Positions 11,901 through 21,165 of a stretch of DNA of 64,000 bases are shown here, in pieces; the stretch's first letter is position 1; each line of letters opens with the position of its first letter. The notes beneath the pieces are model-generated. The model did not search any database. It had not been told where the DNA came from and saw only the letters and a list, made by a program, of their open reading frames with translations. The position numbers were made by a program, and so were the translations under genes. The stretch is from Phymatolithon calcareum (Eukaryota > Rhodophyta > Florideophyceae > Hapalidiales): positions 930,001 through 994,000 of the forward strand of contig OZ345375.1 in the NCBI GenBank assembly GCA_977006965.1. Reading direction: 5' to 3'.

Positions 11901-14900
11901 CAAGACTAAATCGTGAAAGAAGAAGCTCAACGAAGAAACCGGAGAATGATAGTAAGGTTGAGGAAACTGGGGCTGTTGACGGTCGAAAGCACAGCTCAAA
12001 ACCTTTGCGAAAACGAGATTCTCGCTCTCGCAAACATGTTGCCGCCAAAGCGACAGATCAAGCATCGCCTCGAAAACAGCAAAGCAATCTCAGTAAGCTT
12101 CGAATGAGCACTGCTCAGGCCGCAACAATAGTTTGCTCGGTTGATGACGTGCAGATTTCTTACTTTCGCAGTGAGAGTAGAGATTTGTACGGCCTTGAAT
12201 TTGACCAATGTGGCCTGCAAGCCGACCTTGCCATTGCTGTGAAAAAGATTCGTGCAAGTGGAGTGATAACCCCCTTCGCTCTTTGCCAGTCCGTCGTGAT
12301 AACAGTTGACGATGCATCTCTAATGTCCGGAAATAATACCAGGTGCGTGCTGGAAAGTTCTGTGAAATCCATCGTGAGCATATTAAGCATTTCATCCGGA
12401 ATCCTTCCCTCGAGTCCTAAGCGTATTGTGTCATCTTCGAAGGTATCAGATTTCAAAGTATCGCTGCGAGCCCAAGACTTAAGATCTGTTCTTGCGTTTA
12501 GCGAAAAGTTCAAAAAGGACATGACTTCCCTTGCCTCTAGTGCCGTTTCGACAAGAGCATCTCTTGCTGCTATGGCGCGTGCAACCAAGTTGGAGAATTT
12601 GACAAAGACCTCGGGGTCTCGTGTTTCGTTTGCTACAGTTGCAGTGGATATCGCTTTCGACAAGGTCTGTGTCAGCCTTCTCGGATTCCATCCCGCGGAC
12701 AAAGACATGAAAATTTCGTATGAAGTGGACAGCATTTCTGGATCCCTTGTGGAAATGCAAGACAGTTCGATCGCGTTGTCCTTGGGAGGTTTAGTGTACG
12801 GACATGGATTGGTCCTATCTTCTCCTTCTTGGCCAGGAAGAGAACGTTTTGACTTTCCGGCTCTTGACGCCCGTGGCGTGCAGTGGATGCACACAACCGG
12901 CTTGCCAACACAGGTGAAGGTAATCGCAGGACATCTTATAAGTTCAACTTCATTTCAAGGCGTACGACATGTACTTTTCGCTGTTTCAGGACTACTGGCT
13001 TTTCAAAACCGGTTTGTTGACGAAGCGGAGAGAAGCAGGGATTCTCTTCCGACGCCGCCCCGCAATAATGAGACCCGATCCGTTCGAAGATCTTTAGACT
13101 CGTCTGCGTCAGCTGAGCAAAGTGCAGCATTAAGTCGGTCGTGGATTGCGTGGGAACGCACGAAAGCAGTGCGTATGGAGTACGCTTTACGCCCAATGTC
13201 TATCGGTCTCGTTTCTGGTGGGGTAATGGCTCGCTTCGACACTGAGAATATATCTGGGGTTATAGAATGGAATAAGCTTGTGACCTCTGGAACACAGCTT
13301 CAAGCTGTACTGCAATTACCTCAATTCAGTATCACGTATTCAAAGGTTGATGATTCAAATACCTCGCAAGGGCTTGATGATGCTCGCGCGGAGCAATCTA
13401 GCCTTCTGGTTGCCATTCAAGATATGCGACTGGACCTTTTGAAGTCCCAGACAGACATCCGTCACGATTTCATATTCCGGGTGCATGTTGGTTCTGTGAA
13501 TGGACAATTAAGGCCATGGCGATTAATGTCGGATGCAGCGGTGTGGGCAAACGAACAAGACTTAGTTCAAGAATTCCAAGCTGTGAACTCCGATGCTACC
13601 GCAAAAAGTCGAAGCTTTCCAAGCACGTACTCAGACCTTCACAAAGCTGCTAACGATCCACAGGAGCATCGCGTAATTGTCGTTGGGGTGGATGTCAGTT
13701 CTGTACGGGTTGCAGTTCCGTTGTTGGATGTTGAAGATTTGGAAAATCATCGACTTCGCGTAATTGCAACCGATGTCCGATATCAAATGCGACTGGGCGA
13801 CGAGATTGCGCTTCCCTCACAAAGCAATCTTGCTCAGCTTCGCAGTGCGTTTGTTGGAGTTTTATGGGAGGATTCTGCCTTTCTCAGTGCGCAGCGCGCG
13901 GAAGTGATGTTTGCTGCCCGAGCGCCGACTACGGGAAAGAAGGCGCATTTCGGTGCAATCAGAGGAAGCTGCTCGACAAAGACATGGTTCGTCTGTCCTA
14001 GGAAAGATGTTGTACTTGCGTTTATCGATGCCAAGGATGCTCCTGAGAATATTGCATCGAATACTGTGACTAGCCCAATGCCGCGTGCGACAAGCAGTCA
14101 ATTGAGAATTGAAATCCCCCCTAATATTGATGCTGTGAAGGACAGACGGCAGCTTTTCCAGTCTGTAGAATTTATGGTGTTACCTTCTCAGGGATACATT
14201 CGAGGCCTCGACCCTATGGATGTGTTCTCTGGTCAGAGCACCAGCTACGTTGACCCAGATGACGTATCTCATGCAAGCAGGGGCGTAGGGGAATTGTCGA
14301 TTCCAACGTTCAGTGTTGCTTGGCTTCGGCGCCCAGCCTTCGACTTCGATCTCATTGATGTCGATTTCTCGATGAAAAGTGACGAATTTCCTCAAGGTAT
14401 CCTACGGAAAACAGGAAACATTTTTTCGGAGCTGTTTGGGGCAATTGCAACTAGCACAGAGGACACTTCAGCCGTAGTCGAACCGGAATTCGCTCGCACA
14501 CCGTCTGCACCTCGCCAAGTTACCCGAGATTGGTCCGCTCTTATACGATTTGGCGAATCTCGATATGTTGCACGGGAAAACGTGACTGGAAAGCTGAATG
14601 CAAGGCTTGAATTCTACGCCGGAAAGCATGCTGGATTTCTGGCCTCTGTCGCCGCAAATCCAGACCTTGTGGTCGATGGAGCTGAGAATGCAACAGTTGT
14701 CACCGGTGTCGCCCCAGAGTTGAGCATGGCGATAAAACCGGCGTTGTTGAACGCGGACACACAGTGCCTAAAGCTTGGATATGTTCGAATTTTGCAAGGA
14801 TATGCACCGTCTCTGACGCCGCACACTATTGCTCATGTGACGGAAGTCAATGCTGAAATGGATGTCATGACTGCGCTTCTGGTTCGAGAATGGCTCAAGC

Positions 14901-16510
14901 GTGAGCAAAGGTTTGGTGTAAGAAAGCAGGAAGCAAGTGTGAGTCCAGACAAAATTCAAGATCTTGCAAGGGCAGGAACTCCGTGGAACAGTAATACTGT
15001 GATTGTTCTTGGACGACCAGCAGGATCGAAGGGCGATAGCTTTAAAAAGCTAAGTCCTCGCAAGGTTGAACCAGCTGTGAGAATAATTCTTCGTTTGAGT
15101 CAGCCGGACGGTAGAGTCGGTTTACTGATTCAGCGCATCCACATTGGGGCGGCAATGCAAAAAGTTCGGAGTAGTACTTCTGGGTACTGGACAGACATAC
15201 ATATTGGGTTGCACGAAATAGGTTCCAAAGCAGAATGGGAATCTTTATACTGCAGTTTCAAACTGAAGCGACTGCTATTCAGATTGGAAGGAGAACGCGG
15301 CATGTGTGAGAAGAACATCTGCGGATTTGCAGGCATTGTCAACCACTGCGAGTTTGCTTTCAAGCGTGCAGATATTGATGCTCTAAGTTTGAAGATTGAT
15401 GGAATCGCAGGGGCATGCCGAGTACCGGACTGTGACTTGGCGGTTCAAACAACTGTCATCGATACATCGATATCTTCTTTGACGGGAAAAATGATTGAGC
15501 GTTTGTTACATCTGGCGGCAAGACTGGCTCGAGAAGCACGGCGTCAAGTTGAGTCTCTTGCACTATCCGAAGCAAGTGTACATGATTCGCAGGTGAACTT
15601 CTCCATTGACTCTGGAGGAAGTATAGGAGGGTTTGATGCTCCCCAGTCGCGAATGCGAGGGACTGGTTCAAGACGTGGAGGTGTTCATGTCGTTCGTGAG
15701 TCACGGATTGGGCGCGGAACAGCAGGTGGCGCACCAAGTCGATCAAGAGAGGTGGAAAGATGTCGGGAATTTTCAAGAGCGACGGCGTTCTTGTCCGGAG
15801 ACACACTCTCCGTGAAGATGCATGGGTATCAGTTCGAAGAAACGAATGGCTCTGCACAGCTGAAATTTTTGCAGTACGAAGTAGATTACAAACAGCAGAG
15901 CGGTTATTCGAGCGTCTCGAAGGAAGGAGAAGGAGTTGATACCAGTGGAAGTACACGCAGTTTGACGTTGGTACGACAGCTGAAGGTGGAGTTTGGGTTT
16001 TTGGATTTGTGTTACAGCAACGATGCACGAAGTACGCCATACTCTATGTTACGTGTGCCGATGGCTATGCTGAATTTGTCGGTGCATGAAAAGGAGAGCA
16101 CGGCAACTGTGGACTTTGAAACTAAGTTTGAGAAGGAAATTGAAATTGGTACGGCAATTTCTCATTTCGATCGTCTCCGCGGATTGCTCAAGTTGTATGC
16201 AGAAAGTAGAAGTCAAGTTGCTAAGGAATTGGATAAGAGCGGGGATTTACGAATGTTGCAACTGCGAGGAATTGAAGAAGCTGAAGGGCAATCAAGTCCC
16301 TTTGGAGGACGAATTCCGGATTTCCGCAATCTCAAGCTCAAACCTCAATTGAAAATATTGGGAGAACTTACCCCGGATCTCACCATTCTAGAACGGTTTG
16401 GATTGGGGAAGAAGGAGGTGATTGAACAGGCGATCCCAGCTGGATTGTACGACTACGTTATGGTGCCTGTTGGCAATGTTGTGGAGGCACTTACGAAACC
16501 ACTGCTCTGA
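5993..16510 (+). CDS. Bridge-like lipid transfer protein (BLTP1/Tweek/Csf1 family)
   Basis: A single intronless frame of about 3505 residues. The family forms long hydrophobic-groove bridges that move phospholipids between the ER and other membranes. The N-terminus starts MPASDVGFALAVFGF, a hydrophobic anchor of about 25 residues. It is followed by a block close to the Csf1/Tweek signature: LSISALYLYPLAGRFVAHR, then SVAELVVVWRWW. The extreme C-terminus carries LKPQLKILGELTPDL and IPAGLYDYVMVPVG, which resemble the conserved end of the same family. An Arg/Ser/Gln-rich low-complexity segment lies at about residues 1770-2035 (nt 11300-12100). Yeast Csf1 is shorter (about 2960) and animal BLTP1 longer (about 5000). 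The frame extends upstream to 5771 only through a non-ATG codon, so ATG 5993 is chosen. The family call rests mainly on the two ends. Confidence 0.8.
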   Translation: MPASDVGFALAVFGFVAWVAALTLFLPRALARGVAFLANRYLARKAHLSISALYLYPLAGRFVAHRIVFADADAAISVAELVVVWRWWRRGRLTAFDDGTSAVSSLADESTCASWFSCWRPIVDALRACVNSASPLRDEGPAPLLSFTCSGLRVRLISMKANYDLLERLRAFASGDLDDDFVQPLPTPLDDSQPGKTMIDHMLEYSSLKVHSGALYVCDPGSSSLARVLFSTAKIRYRHGRPRSSLDLFRFTLSFRITELHISVAEKEILRGLSMHDPPDAGVSEQDSLEPEDQSCWSWCVNCARAAACMSRSERSRNGNQSRDNCACFGRGFSRFSRAKHDLQCIDIVHASEAIIEYICDQPGPDIPLLDISNGDSEDAPLPPELRTSVELHGASISYQAKAISCLQDVQERLFPRLFDLTRVAEDFQGRMRRRVPHSFVLEIVALAKIDPEHADDAGGGPANKIPLVSTPYMPRENTWRLLKMLGVKRGPGDDGLPESSIAIYSEKVSVHTEIPYKLGDPLNVRADLPDVQLVLEGIVDAPVCTADAVNVLYQIKFPKVWNHVHKSRCDCTVYSGEFTYMPDLIRCIDDLAAAIDQQSRKPEDVRYFVPNAFSVSINAVEGFSVRLAASRGNAWADVYKGLSDDFGMAVLKGETATFSLDLNAGLEYQPSVIPVQWRLHIPKPSLFLALPCPQPSDDPFIDPDYDDEGEQHVVLNASGHENLTFAQRVRLLIEGTNAENAESTAQKSGIGVRSKNRQSRPRVTRRDHEQVLIRIIEVGGECVIQGRVTTHDKLYADGINRNRVMIRLSGLAFDLNPHHLQHLLNVISNCSSLTNHTLTAEEKHRIDIRRKSLAHKVVADARVPTFEECIILGTEGGISLATSAYHAGDKAPPATAMDDAASIDLEIDGGCLMLHNLPNALCSFAAHPSQVCSIAVGHASFALTGNHKEVVARFSPLSEAAPIRIYPGQPRELKSNIFRRAQNRPTKTNLLAKYPQIALSEFMLTRQVLFNKQLGAYYANLEVGVAKIEGCIQETTLMSIIGFVKSVSIRPAYDEAPVVEALVGVQTVQVRIGRTDILILCGSRTTASREDNTAGHQKSSDGVRPATTARGSTRKRQRSFVGTVPVSVAGVAQFRLRDGLRLCMSNFATSDYLSRTGVTVPDLSVQLFTPWGGGRTTPWIDEPTLRAQVSHSSAIKAWRQVGVQQGRAVMHRAGVFEHFVMRLIWESHPSLWSDTVYMLQRSRLALADRYSRRIAHLWEAPEPTRNSGVAEDPPTVLESYNLKWWEFLDCVARRERSAQQSPPTENNLRRDVVSVFILSNMSLSIGPEALELAYYMATNIRSAHEERRRSARENASDLIEVWRDLNTHSAQSEDHDRLRGEHRTPRVHGTTVNLNLFVSSASVYLICPFLAEDVMDRTRVGPVIIRDERVCASFPQGLQLSYRWRSQRGATGVPSPVEDVSAGPTSPSYSLSLRQSAFVVVPLILVQSSVQQMASVSNFRGRLADSVTFKRKRRIGGDLAEETHRGSHRTFDVSVSSCSLGKPGSDLASYSELGRVLSIYGLMLRALSLDLNATFRWHHERRDAVCDAVFAVPFSVLEKLSPAQIQVVCFGRQVLFLKSDRYIPQGTTDGTGKNSFRASEDLETNMVSIARSTKSRSASHPYTGANDCAACSVAVRAGIDEFSVALCDREAFVISKFAGEGQFETAQGSRFPLQEPPLGKFSVGSVTISLRDDVADSGLRAVSAVASYIRFAALYIPMLSYEVDVQTQENVQRRSLPTRSRGDSEEWRTVTPQTPAATGAVNDDSVDVPKRSRYSVRNPNRFKLRRNVPSQESPQDVLRHVRSSPSWTPRVPRTRRGPTDELSVGQGQSSVGSADYRNPDDESREETSHRQSTSKRRSGRSNFYSSSITWRGEKRGQRRSNDASEQPSQVQHVDGQLQNLYEQSVELGPGLKNVFQIYQAPRGAESSSPRLNRERRSSTKKPENDSKVEETGAVDGRKHSSKPLRKRDSRSRKHVAAKATDQASPRKQQSNLSKLRMSTAQAATIVCSVDDVQISYFRSESRDLYGLEFDQCGLQADLAIAVKKIRASGVITPFALCQSVVITVDDASLMSGNNTRCVLESSVKSIVSILSISSGILPSSPKRIVSSSKVSDFKVSLRAQDLRSVLAFSEKFKKDMTSLASSAVSTRASLAAMARATKLENLTKTSGSRVSFATVAVDIAFDKVCVSLLGFHPADKDMKISYEVDSISGSLVEMQDSSIALSLGGLVYGHGLVLSSPSWPGRERFDFPALDARGVQWMHTTGLPTQVKVIAGHLISSTSFQGVRHVLFAVSGLLAFQNRFVDEAERSRDSLPTPPRNNETRSVRRSLDSSASAEQSAALSRSWIAWERTKAVRMEYALRPMSIGLVSGGVMARFDTENISGVIEWNKLVTSGTQLQAVLQLPQFSITYSKVDDSNTSQGLDDARAEQSSLLVAIQDMRLDLLKSQTDIRHDFIFRVHVGSVNGQLRPWRLMSDAAVWANEQDLVQEFQAVNSDATAKSRSFPSTYSDLHKAANDPQEHRVIVVGVDVSSVRVAVPLLDVEDLENHRLRVIATDVRYQMRLGDEIALPSQSNLAQLRSAFVGVLWEDSAFLSAQRAEVMFAARAPTTGKKAHFGAIRGSCSTKTWFVCPRKDVVLAFIDAKDAPENIASNTVTSPMPRATSSQLRIEIPPNIDAVKDRRQLFQSVEFMVLPSQGYIRGLDPMDVFSGQSTSYVDPDDVSHASRGVGELSIPTFSVAWLRRPAFDFDLIDVDFSMKSDEFPQGILRKTGNIFSELFGAIATSTEDTSAVVEPEFARTPSAPRQVTRDWSALIRFGESRYVARENVTGKLNARLEFYAGKHAGFLASVAANPDLVVDGAENATVVTGVAPELSMAIKPALLNADTQCLKLGYVRILQGYAPSLTPHTIAHVTEVNAEMDVMTALLVREWLKREQRFGVRKQEASVSPDKIQDLARAGTPWNSNTVIVLGRPAGSKGDSFKKLSPRKVEPAVRIILRLSQPDGRVGLLIQRIHIGAAMQKVRSSTSGYWTDIHIGLHEIGSKAEWESLYCSFKLKRLLFRLEGERGMCEKNICGFAGIVNHCEFAFKRADIDALSLKIDGIAGACRVPDCDLAVQTTVIDTSISSLTGKMIERLLHLAARLAREARRQVESLALSEASVHDSQVNFSIDSGGSIGGFDAPQSRMRGTGSRRGGVHVVRESRIGRGTAGGAPSRSREVERCREFSRATAFLSGDTLSVKMHGYQFEETNGSAQLKFLQYEVDYKQQSGYSSVSKEGEGVDTSGSTRSLTLVRQLKVEFGFLDLCYSNDARSTPYSMLRVPMAMLNLSVHEKESTATVDFETKFEKEIEIGTAISHFDRLRGLLKLYAESRSQVAKELDKSGDLRMLQLRGIEEAEGQSSPFGGRIPDFRNLKLKPQLKILGELTPDLTILERFGLGKKEVIEQAIPAGLYDYVMVPVGNVVEALTKPLL

Positions 16511-16764
16511 TTGATGTTAATGACCGCATCCATCGGAGTCGTTTTTGTTTTTCCGGAGTGACAGACACTGCAGCGATAGGTTGGTTGGTTTTGTATAGGA
16601 TAATGAATCGTCTGTGGCGTTTGAAGGGTTATTTACGCTTTGTAGATAGAAATAGTATCGTTTATTCAAAAATGCAATTTTGAAATTTCACCATCGATCG
16701 ACCTCTGGTCTGCCATTAGTTTTCCCAATCCCACCCATTCCATGGAGCCTGTTAAGTTCTCACC

Positions 16765-17184
16765 TCACCGGACTGGTTGCGCTGCTCGACCAAGCGGCCA
16801 GAATAAGGCCGTCAAAGCACCAACAGCGGCAAATGTCACGCCAAGAAAGTCGCCAGCGTCCAGTTGCAGTCCGTCAAGCGCCGCACCCCATGCGTAGGAG
16901 GCAACGATAAATATGGCGCCGTAGACAGCATAGATGCGCCCGAATTGAGCCGCCGGACTGGGTGGCTGCAGTAACGGCGCCCAGGCATAGAGAGCCACAA
17001 CAAAGGTGCCGCACACTGCGTAGAGCGCTTGTGGAGGTTGCCGGTCGCGGATGCCGCGCCATACAAGCCAACCACCGCCGATTTCTAGCAGTGCTGCCAG
17101 AAGAAATACTGAGAGACTCCACGCGACGCGGATGGGTGTCCATGACGGCGTTGCTTCCGTTGCGGCGGCGGGTGAGGGTTCCAT
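16765..17184 (-). CDS. UPF0060 / YnfA-type small membrane protein
   Basis: A 139-residue protein with four hydrophobic segments, matching the UPF0060 (YnfA) family, which in bacteria belongs to the small-multidrug-resistance-like transporters. Diagnostic stretches are LLEIGGGWLVWRGIRD in the first helix, ALYAWAPLLQP near the middle, FGRIYAVYGAIFIVASYAW in the third segment, and GDFLGVTFAAVGALTALFWP at the end. The protein has about 25 extra N-terminal residues compared with typical 105-110-residue bacterial members. These are Ala/Thr/Pro-rich and could be a short targeting extension or simply cytosolic. The start is the ATG at 17184. The gene is compact, lacks introns and converges on the BLTP1-like gene. 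The family is mainly bacterial, so ancient transfer or organelle ancestry is possible. Substrate unknown. Confidence 0.85.
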   Translation of the reverse strand: MEPSPAAATEATPSWTPIRVAWSLSVFLLAALLEIGGGWLVWRGIRDRQPPQALYAVCGTFVVALYAWAPLLQPPSPAAQFGRIYAVYGAIFIVASYAWGAALDGLQLDAGDFLGVTFAAVGALTALFWPLGRAAQPVR

Positions 17185-18204
17185 TCCGATGGTTGATGCG
17201 GTTCAAGCAGGTCAACGCTTTTTCAGGTGCAACACCACAGACGGACGGACGGGTATGATGATGAAGCGTGCGAACGAGTTGTGCGGTGGGGAAGACATTG
17301 CAATGTTTCAAAGTGCGGGTCCTTCAAGACTGACCGTTTTGGGAAATAATGACGACGGAATGAATGAATGAATGCTACAGTATGTTCGGCTGAAAGGATG
17401 GGTTGGTTATGAATGACAGAAGCCCTGGCCAGAGAAGTTTCATTTGAAGTCGCGTTCGTTCGTACAGAGGCATGCATGTGTCGAGTGATGTGAAAGTTTT
17501 GCTTTATCGTATCATATGTCCCATGAGCTTTCTTAGTTTGATCGAGAATTATGCGTACGTACGTTTGGGAGGAACAAAATAAAAAGATTACGTGGGCGGG
17601 TTCATGCCCGGCAGGTAGCAAAAGTTGAAGGAGCATGCATGCATGCAGGATTCAGGAGGTATAGTACAAGTACACAGCACAAGTAGTTCTCCCTCCCTTG
17701 ACAACGTTGTCCTACTGTAGTACAGCAGGTTTGGAAATAATAAGTAAATGAGAAATGGAAAGGAAAGAGAATCACTGAGAATGGAATGGAAGAAAAAGTT
17801 GATGATGTATTCACAACAATCATTTACGCAGCCCGTCTAAAAGTGATTCATGTGCAAAGCGCTCGAGCGCAGAAGCGTTGTTAAACCCTGACTGATTAGT
17901 ATCGCCCTGCAACTTAAAAATGCCAACCTCAAACCAACCAACCAACCAACCAACCAACCTTCCATCTCCCTCCACTTCCCCCATCCTTCCTTCCTTCTTT
18001 CTTTCTTTCCTTCCTTCCTTCATCCACCCACCACCCTTAGAGGAGACAGACAGACGAACGAACAATGTTGACAACGAATGGATTAGCAACCCGCCAAACA
18101 CGCAAATAAACCTTGCGAAACGACCGACCGACCGAACGAACAAGAAAATACAGCTGCCAAACGACTAGACCACACACATAATGTTCGACATACAACAGTA
18201 AAAT
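17185..18204. other. Non-coding interval with simple repeats
   Basis: About 1 kb between the YnfA-like gene and the E2 gene. It is rich in short simple repeats: CCAA repeats at 17934-17959, pyrimidine CTTT/CCTT runs at about 17985-18020, and GACC repeats near 18120-18140. A frame on either strand across 17820-18160 only translates these repeats. Confidence 0.7.
17934..17959 (+). repeat. Tetranucleotide microsatellite (CCAA)n
   Basis: Six and a half perfect copies of CCAA, followed by imperfect pyrimidine-rich tetranucleotide runs to about 18020. Confidence 0.95.
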
Positions 18205-18705
18205 CTAAACATGATCATCATGAAACATCCATCGAGTTTGTTTCGGCGATCGTCCTTGACAATTTCTCACATAAGTCTCATTATCCGGCGGCACAGTCTT
18301 CCTCGGCGCACTGCTCAACATACTAACAATGCTAAGACACACACTAGTAACCGTAAGCGCCGGACTCCATCCATCATACAAAACGTTAAGACAAATATGC
18401 CCATTCGAATAAACATGCGGATGTCTCGGCGTCGGCATAAGAAACACAACCTCAGGAGCCTCCATAGGATAGTCTGTCGGGAAAACAAAACGAAGCGTGT
18501 AACGTTCAGCCTGATATACAGACCCCTCAGCACCCATGACGGTCACCAACCATTCGTCAAGACGGTTTGTCGTCGCAACACTCATGCCGGGCACCGGCGG
18601 GTTCTTCACCGACCATTCCGCAAGCTCGCGCGAGAGACGGCGTTGCGCTACGCGCGTCAGCTCCTTCGGATGCGAGGAGCCGGACGCGCCGCCGCTGCTA
18701 TTCAT
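18205..18705 (-). CDS. Ubiquitin-conjugating enzyme E2, UBE2W/UBC16 type
   Basis: A 166-residue E2 with the complete UBC fold. UBE2W attaches ubiquitin to protein N-termini. The core reads ELTRVAQRRLSRELAEW, then FVFPTDYPMEAPEVVFL, then HPHVYSNGHICLNVLYDGWS with the catalytic Cys inside the HICLN motif. It ends with SVCLSIVSMLSSAPRKTVPPDN and MFHDDHV. The PPDN-x-x-YV block and the H-D-D end are features of UBE2W rather than of canonical UBE2D enzymes. The frame continues upstream past this start, but that part is low-complexity and includes a CA-repeat translation, so the ATG at 18705 (MNSSGGASGSS) is preferred; it gives a length close to plant UBC15-18. No intron. Confidence 0.9.
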   Translation of the reverse strand: MNSSGGASGSSHPKELTRVAQRRLSRELAEWSVKNPPVPGMSVATTNRLDEWLVTVMGAEGSVYQAERYTLRFVFPTDYPMEAPEVVFLMPTPRHPHVYSNGHICLNVLYDGWSPALTVTSVCLSIVSMLSSAPRKTVPPDNETYVRNCQGRSPKQTRWMFHDDHV

Positions 18706-18813
18706 TCGGACGTGCGCGACCGCGGCGTTTGAGTTGGATGCGGGATGGGACGCGGGGTGGTGGGGGTGGGTAGACGAAGAGGGCTGTGGGGATCGCGGCA
18801 CTATTGCAGCAGC

Positions 18814-18836
18814 GTGTGTGTGTGTGTGTGTGTGTG
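18814..18836 (+). repeat. Dinucleotide microsatellite (GT)n
   Basis: An uninterrupted GT run of about 11 units just upstream of the E2 gene start, in its presumed 5' region. Confidence 0.95.
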
Positions 18837-19801
18837 AGAAATAGGTGTACTGTAGCAGGACAGACAAGGGTGTGGTGGTGCCGGGCTGCACGGTTAACGT
18901 TGCCCTTCGGTTGTGAAATGTGGAAAATTTAACAATTTTCATCTGTTTTGGTGTACAGTATTGTGCTGTAAAAATTACGGTTTTTTTAGGTGTAACACAT
19001 TTGCACAGGTTGTAATTCATAATTTTCTTCTTGTTGGGAACATGTATACCACTTTTTACTTTCCTTGCTTTGGTGGGCACGGAATAGATGTTAACTGTCA
19101 TTGGCTAAGTTTGACTTGTTTGCGCTTCAACATGGCTGGGAGGTGATGTGTACAAGTGCATGTATGTACTGTGTAAAATAATTTCGCAGGATAATGTAGC
19201 ACAGAAAGAGTGCGCTGTCGCAACTCTGTCAACCAACCTGGGCAAAGGGATGTAATGTACAGACTTTTCCATGAGCTCAAGTATTCATATATACGCATGC
19301 ATAATTCATTTGCAACTTCCAATGAAACTGCGACCGACCGACCGACCGACCGAGTTTTCTTGTGGAACCAATTTGAAAGAATGCTACCGTCCACGTCGGT
19401 CGTGATCAATCTCAACTTTGTTGCAAACAAAAAAGTCGATAATGTGTCATTGAACAAGACCATATTGCAACGCTACAGAGTATCATTGATGATTGCATGC
19501 TTATCATTCCGACAAATTCAGCTGGGGTAATGCCGTCAAGGGTACTACTTTCATGCTTTTCCTTATGAAAGTGCATGTCTGATTCGTGTTCTTTAGCTGC
19601 TCAGAGCGAGCTATGTGGCGAGTTATAGTACGCCATCTTGCCGGATCCACCACTCTTTATTGTAACGACCGGAATAATTCAACATAGGAAAGGAATTGTT
19701 GTCTCTAGCCCAATTCCTTCCGCTCAAGTCCAGCCATTGAATCAAGGCGTACTGCCTCGCACGGATACATGTCTATGACGTGAAAATCTATTAAAACCGG
19801 T
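18837..19801. other. Non-coding interval between the E2 and Lhcr genes
   Basis: No supported gene. It holds the upstream region of the E2 gene and the 3' region of the Lhcr gene. A CCGA tetranucleotide repeat lies at 19331-19353. Frames here lack motifs. Confidence 0.6.
19331..19353 (+). repeat. Tetranucleotide microsatellite (CCGA)n
   Basis: About five perfect copies of a CGAC/CCGA tetranucleotide. Confidence 0.95.
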
Positions 19802-20719
19802 TTAGAAACCAGACATTGGCTGGAAGTTGAGCAACTGCGCAATCACTGGCGTCTTGAACACAAACATGCTGTGCAGAACACCTCCAACTCCCAACATAGC
19901 CTGCAATTGTTGAGCAAAAAAAGCATATGCTACAGTCAGCAATCTTATTCACCTCTCTATTCTTGTTGCAAAACCAAAAACATGGCGCCAAACTTACCAA
20001 GCGACCGTTCTTGATCTCTTGAAGTTGCGAAACCTCGTTAATCTTCATATTAAGAGGATTGAACCCCAAATGCCCAGGCTGCATGAAACATAACCAGCAT
20101 CCCAGTCAGAAATCCATTCCTTTTTCATATGATTCATTCGACAAAACAATTAGGAGTACGAACCTTGGTTTCAGGATCTGAAAACATATCCATGGAGCTC
20201 ATCTTCCCCTTATGCAAAACAAATTCGCACACTCCGCAGAACAGGAAGATCTGCGCAAGACCGCCCTTTGGCACTTGGAAGAAAGCTTCTGTCGCCAACG
20301 GGTTCGCAAACTCCGGTCCAGGAAGGTGGAAGAATTCCTGCACCAAAATTCCGAGGAATGCCAACATGCAAATACGCCCGTGCTTAATCTCAGATTCCTG
20401 TAACCACTTTACATCAAGCAAATCACTGATTGCCAACGGGTCTTCGCGCACATAACACACCACACTGTTAGTGTGACTTGCACATATCACATCGAGTCGC
20501 GCTTGTAAAAAAAAACTTACCAAATCCGGCGTATCCTGGCATGTCCGGGCTCAGGTTCTTCGGCTTCGGCAGAAATGGCAATGAAGGACTCGGGTCCGCA
20601 ATCACCATTGTAGTCTTGCCCGCCACTGGCGTCGTTGACACGCGCAGCGCCTTGCCGCAGAACGCACGCGGCGCGCCGAAGCGTACGCCGACGACCGAAG
20701 GAGTAGTGAAGGCAAACAT
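19802..20719 (-). CDS. Light-harvesting chlorophyll-binding protein (Lhcr type), 4 exons
   Basis: Nuclear gene for a plastid antenna protein of photosystem I in red algae. I read four exons on the minus strand: 20719-20521, 20441-20164, 20078-19998 and 19900-19802. The introns are 79, 85 and 97 bp and all GT-AG. Joined, they give 218 residues. Exon 1 encodes a plastid transit peptide starting MFAFTTPSVVGV. The first junction restores the family block GYAGFDPLAISD. Helix 1 carries ESEIKHGRICMLAFLG, and helix 3 carries QLQEIKNGRLAMLGVGG across the third junction; both hold the Glu and Asn/His/Arg chlorophyll ligands. PGHLGFNPLNM precedes helix 3. The protein ends in NFQPMSGF. Splice sites are inferred from frame and motif continuity. 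Confidence 0.93.
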
Positions 20720-21165
20720 TTCGCAAACGTGAAAAGAGAACGGCTACTGTACTTGAGGACCGGAGATTCTGCGTCTGCTGATATGCACAGCTTCTTTTTG
20801 GGTTCTGTGCGGAATCGTCAATATGCAGCGGACCTGTAGCGGTGTATGGCTGTTGACGAATGAAGCGAAAAGGCCATTTTCGATGCTTCAGCAGCCTGCA
20901 TTTTTGAGCTCGTGGTGCACCTCACTCAGATTTTTTACCACAGGGCGTCTCCCCATGGTCCATATTGTCCGTGTATGACAGAGCAACCTCCAGATTTCGA
21001 GGATTTTTCAGTAATTCTTTGCAAGATTCTAAAACATGCAGAATTTCACCCACACCAATCACACATGACCACGTCTAACACGGGTAACACCACGTGGCAT
21101 TCGTTTTCAATACCCCTTCACCTCTTTCGGCCTTCTCCACTTCCAACAAGCAACCATCTCCGTCT
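20720..21165. other. Shared upstream region of the divergent Lhcr and Rpn13 genes
   Basis: About 450 bp between two divergent genes, so it should contain both promoters. I see no clear TATA box or other element I can defend. Confidence 0.5.

Noticed and set aside
17820-18168. Frames rich in Thr-Asn-Gln-Pro or Lys-Glu-Gly
   Set aside because: Translate tetranucleotide repeats.
18706-19101. N-terminal extension of the E2 enzyme
   Set aside because: Translates a GT repeat and low-complexity DNA; family length fits the ATG at 18705.
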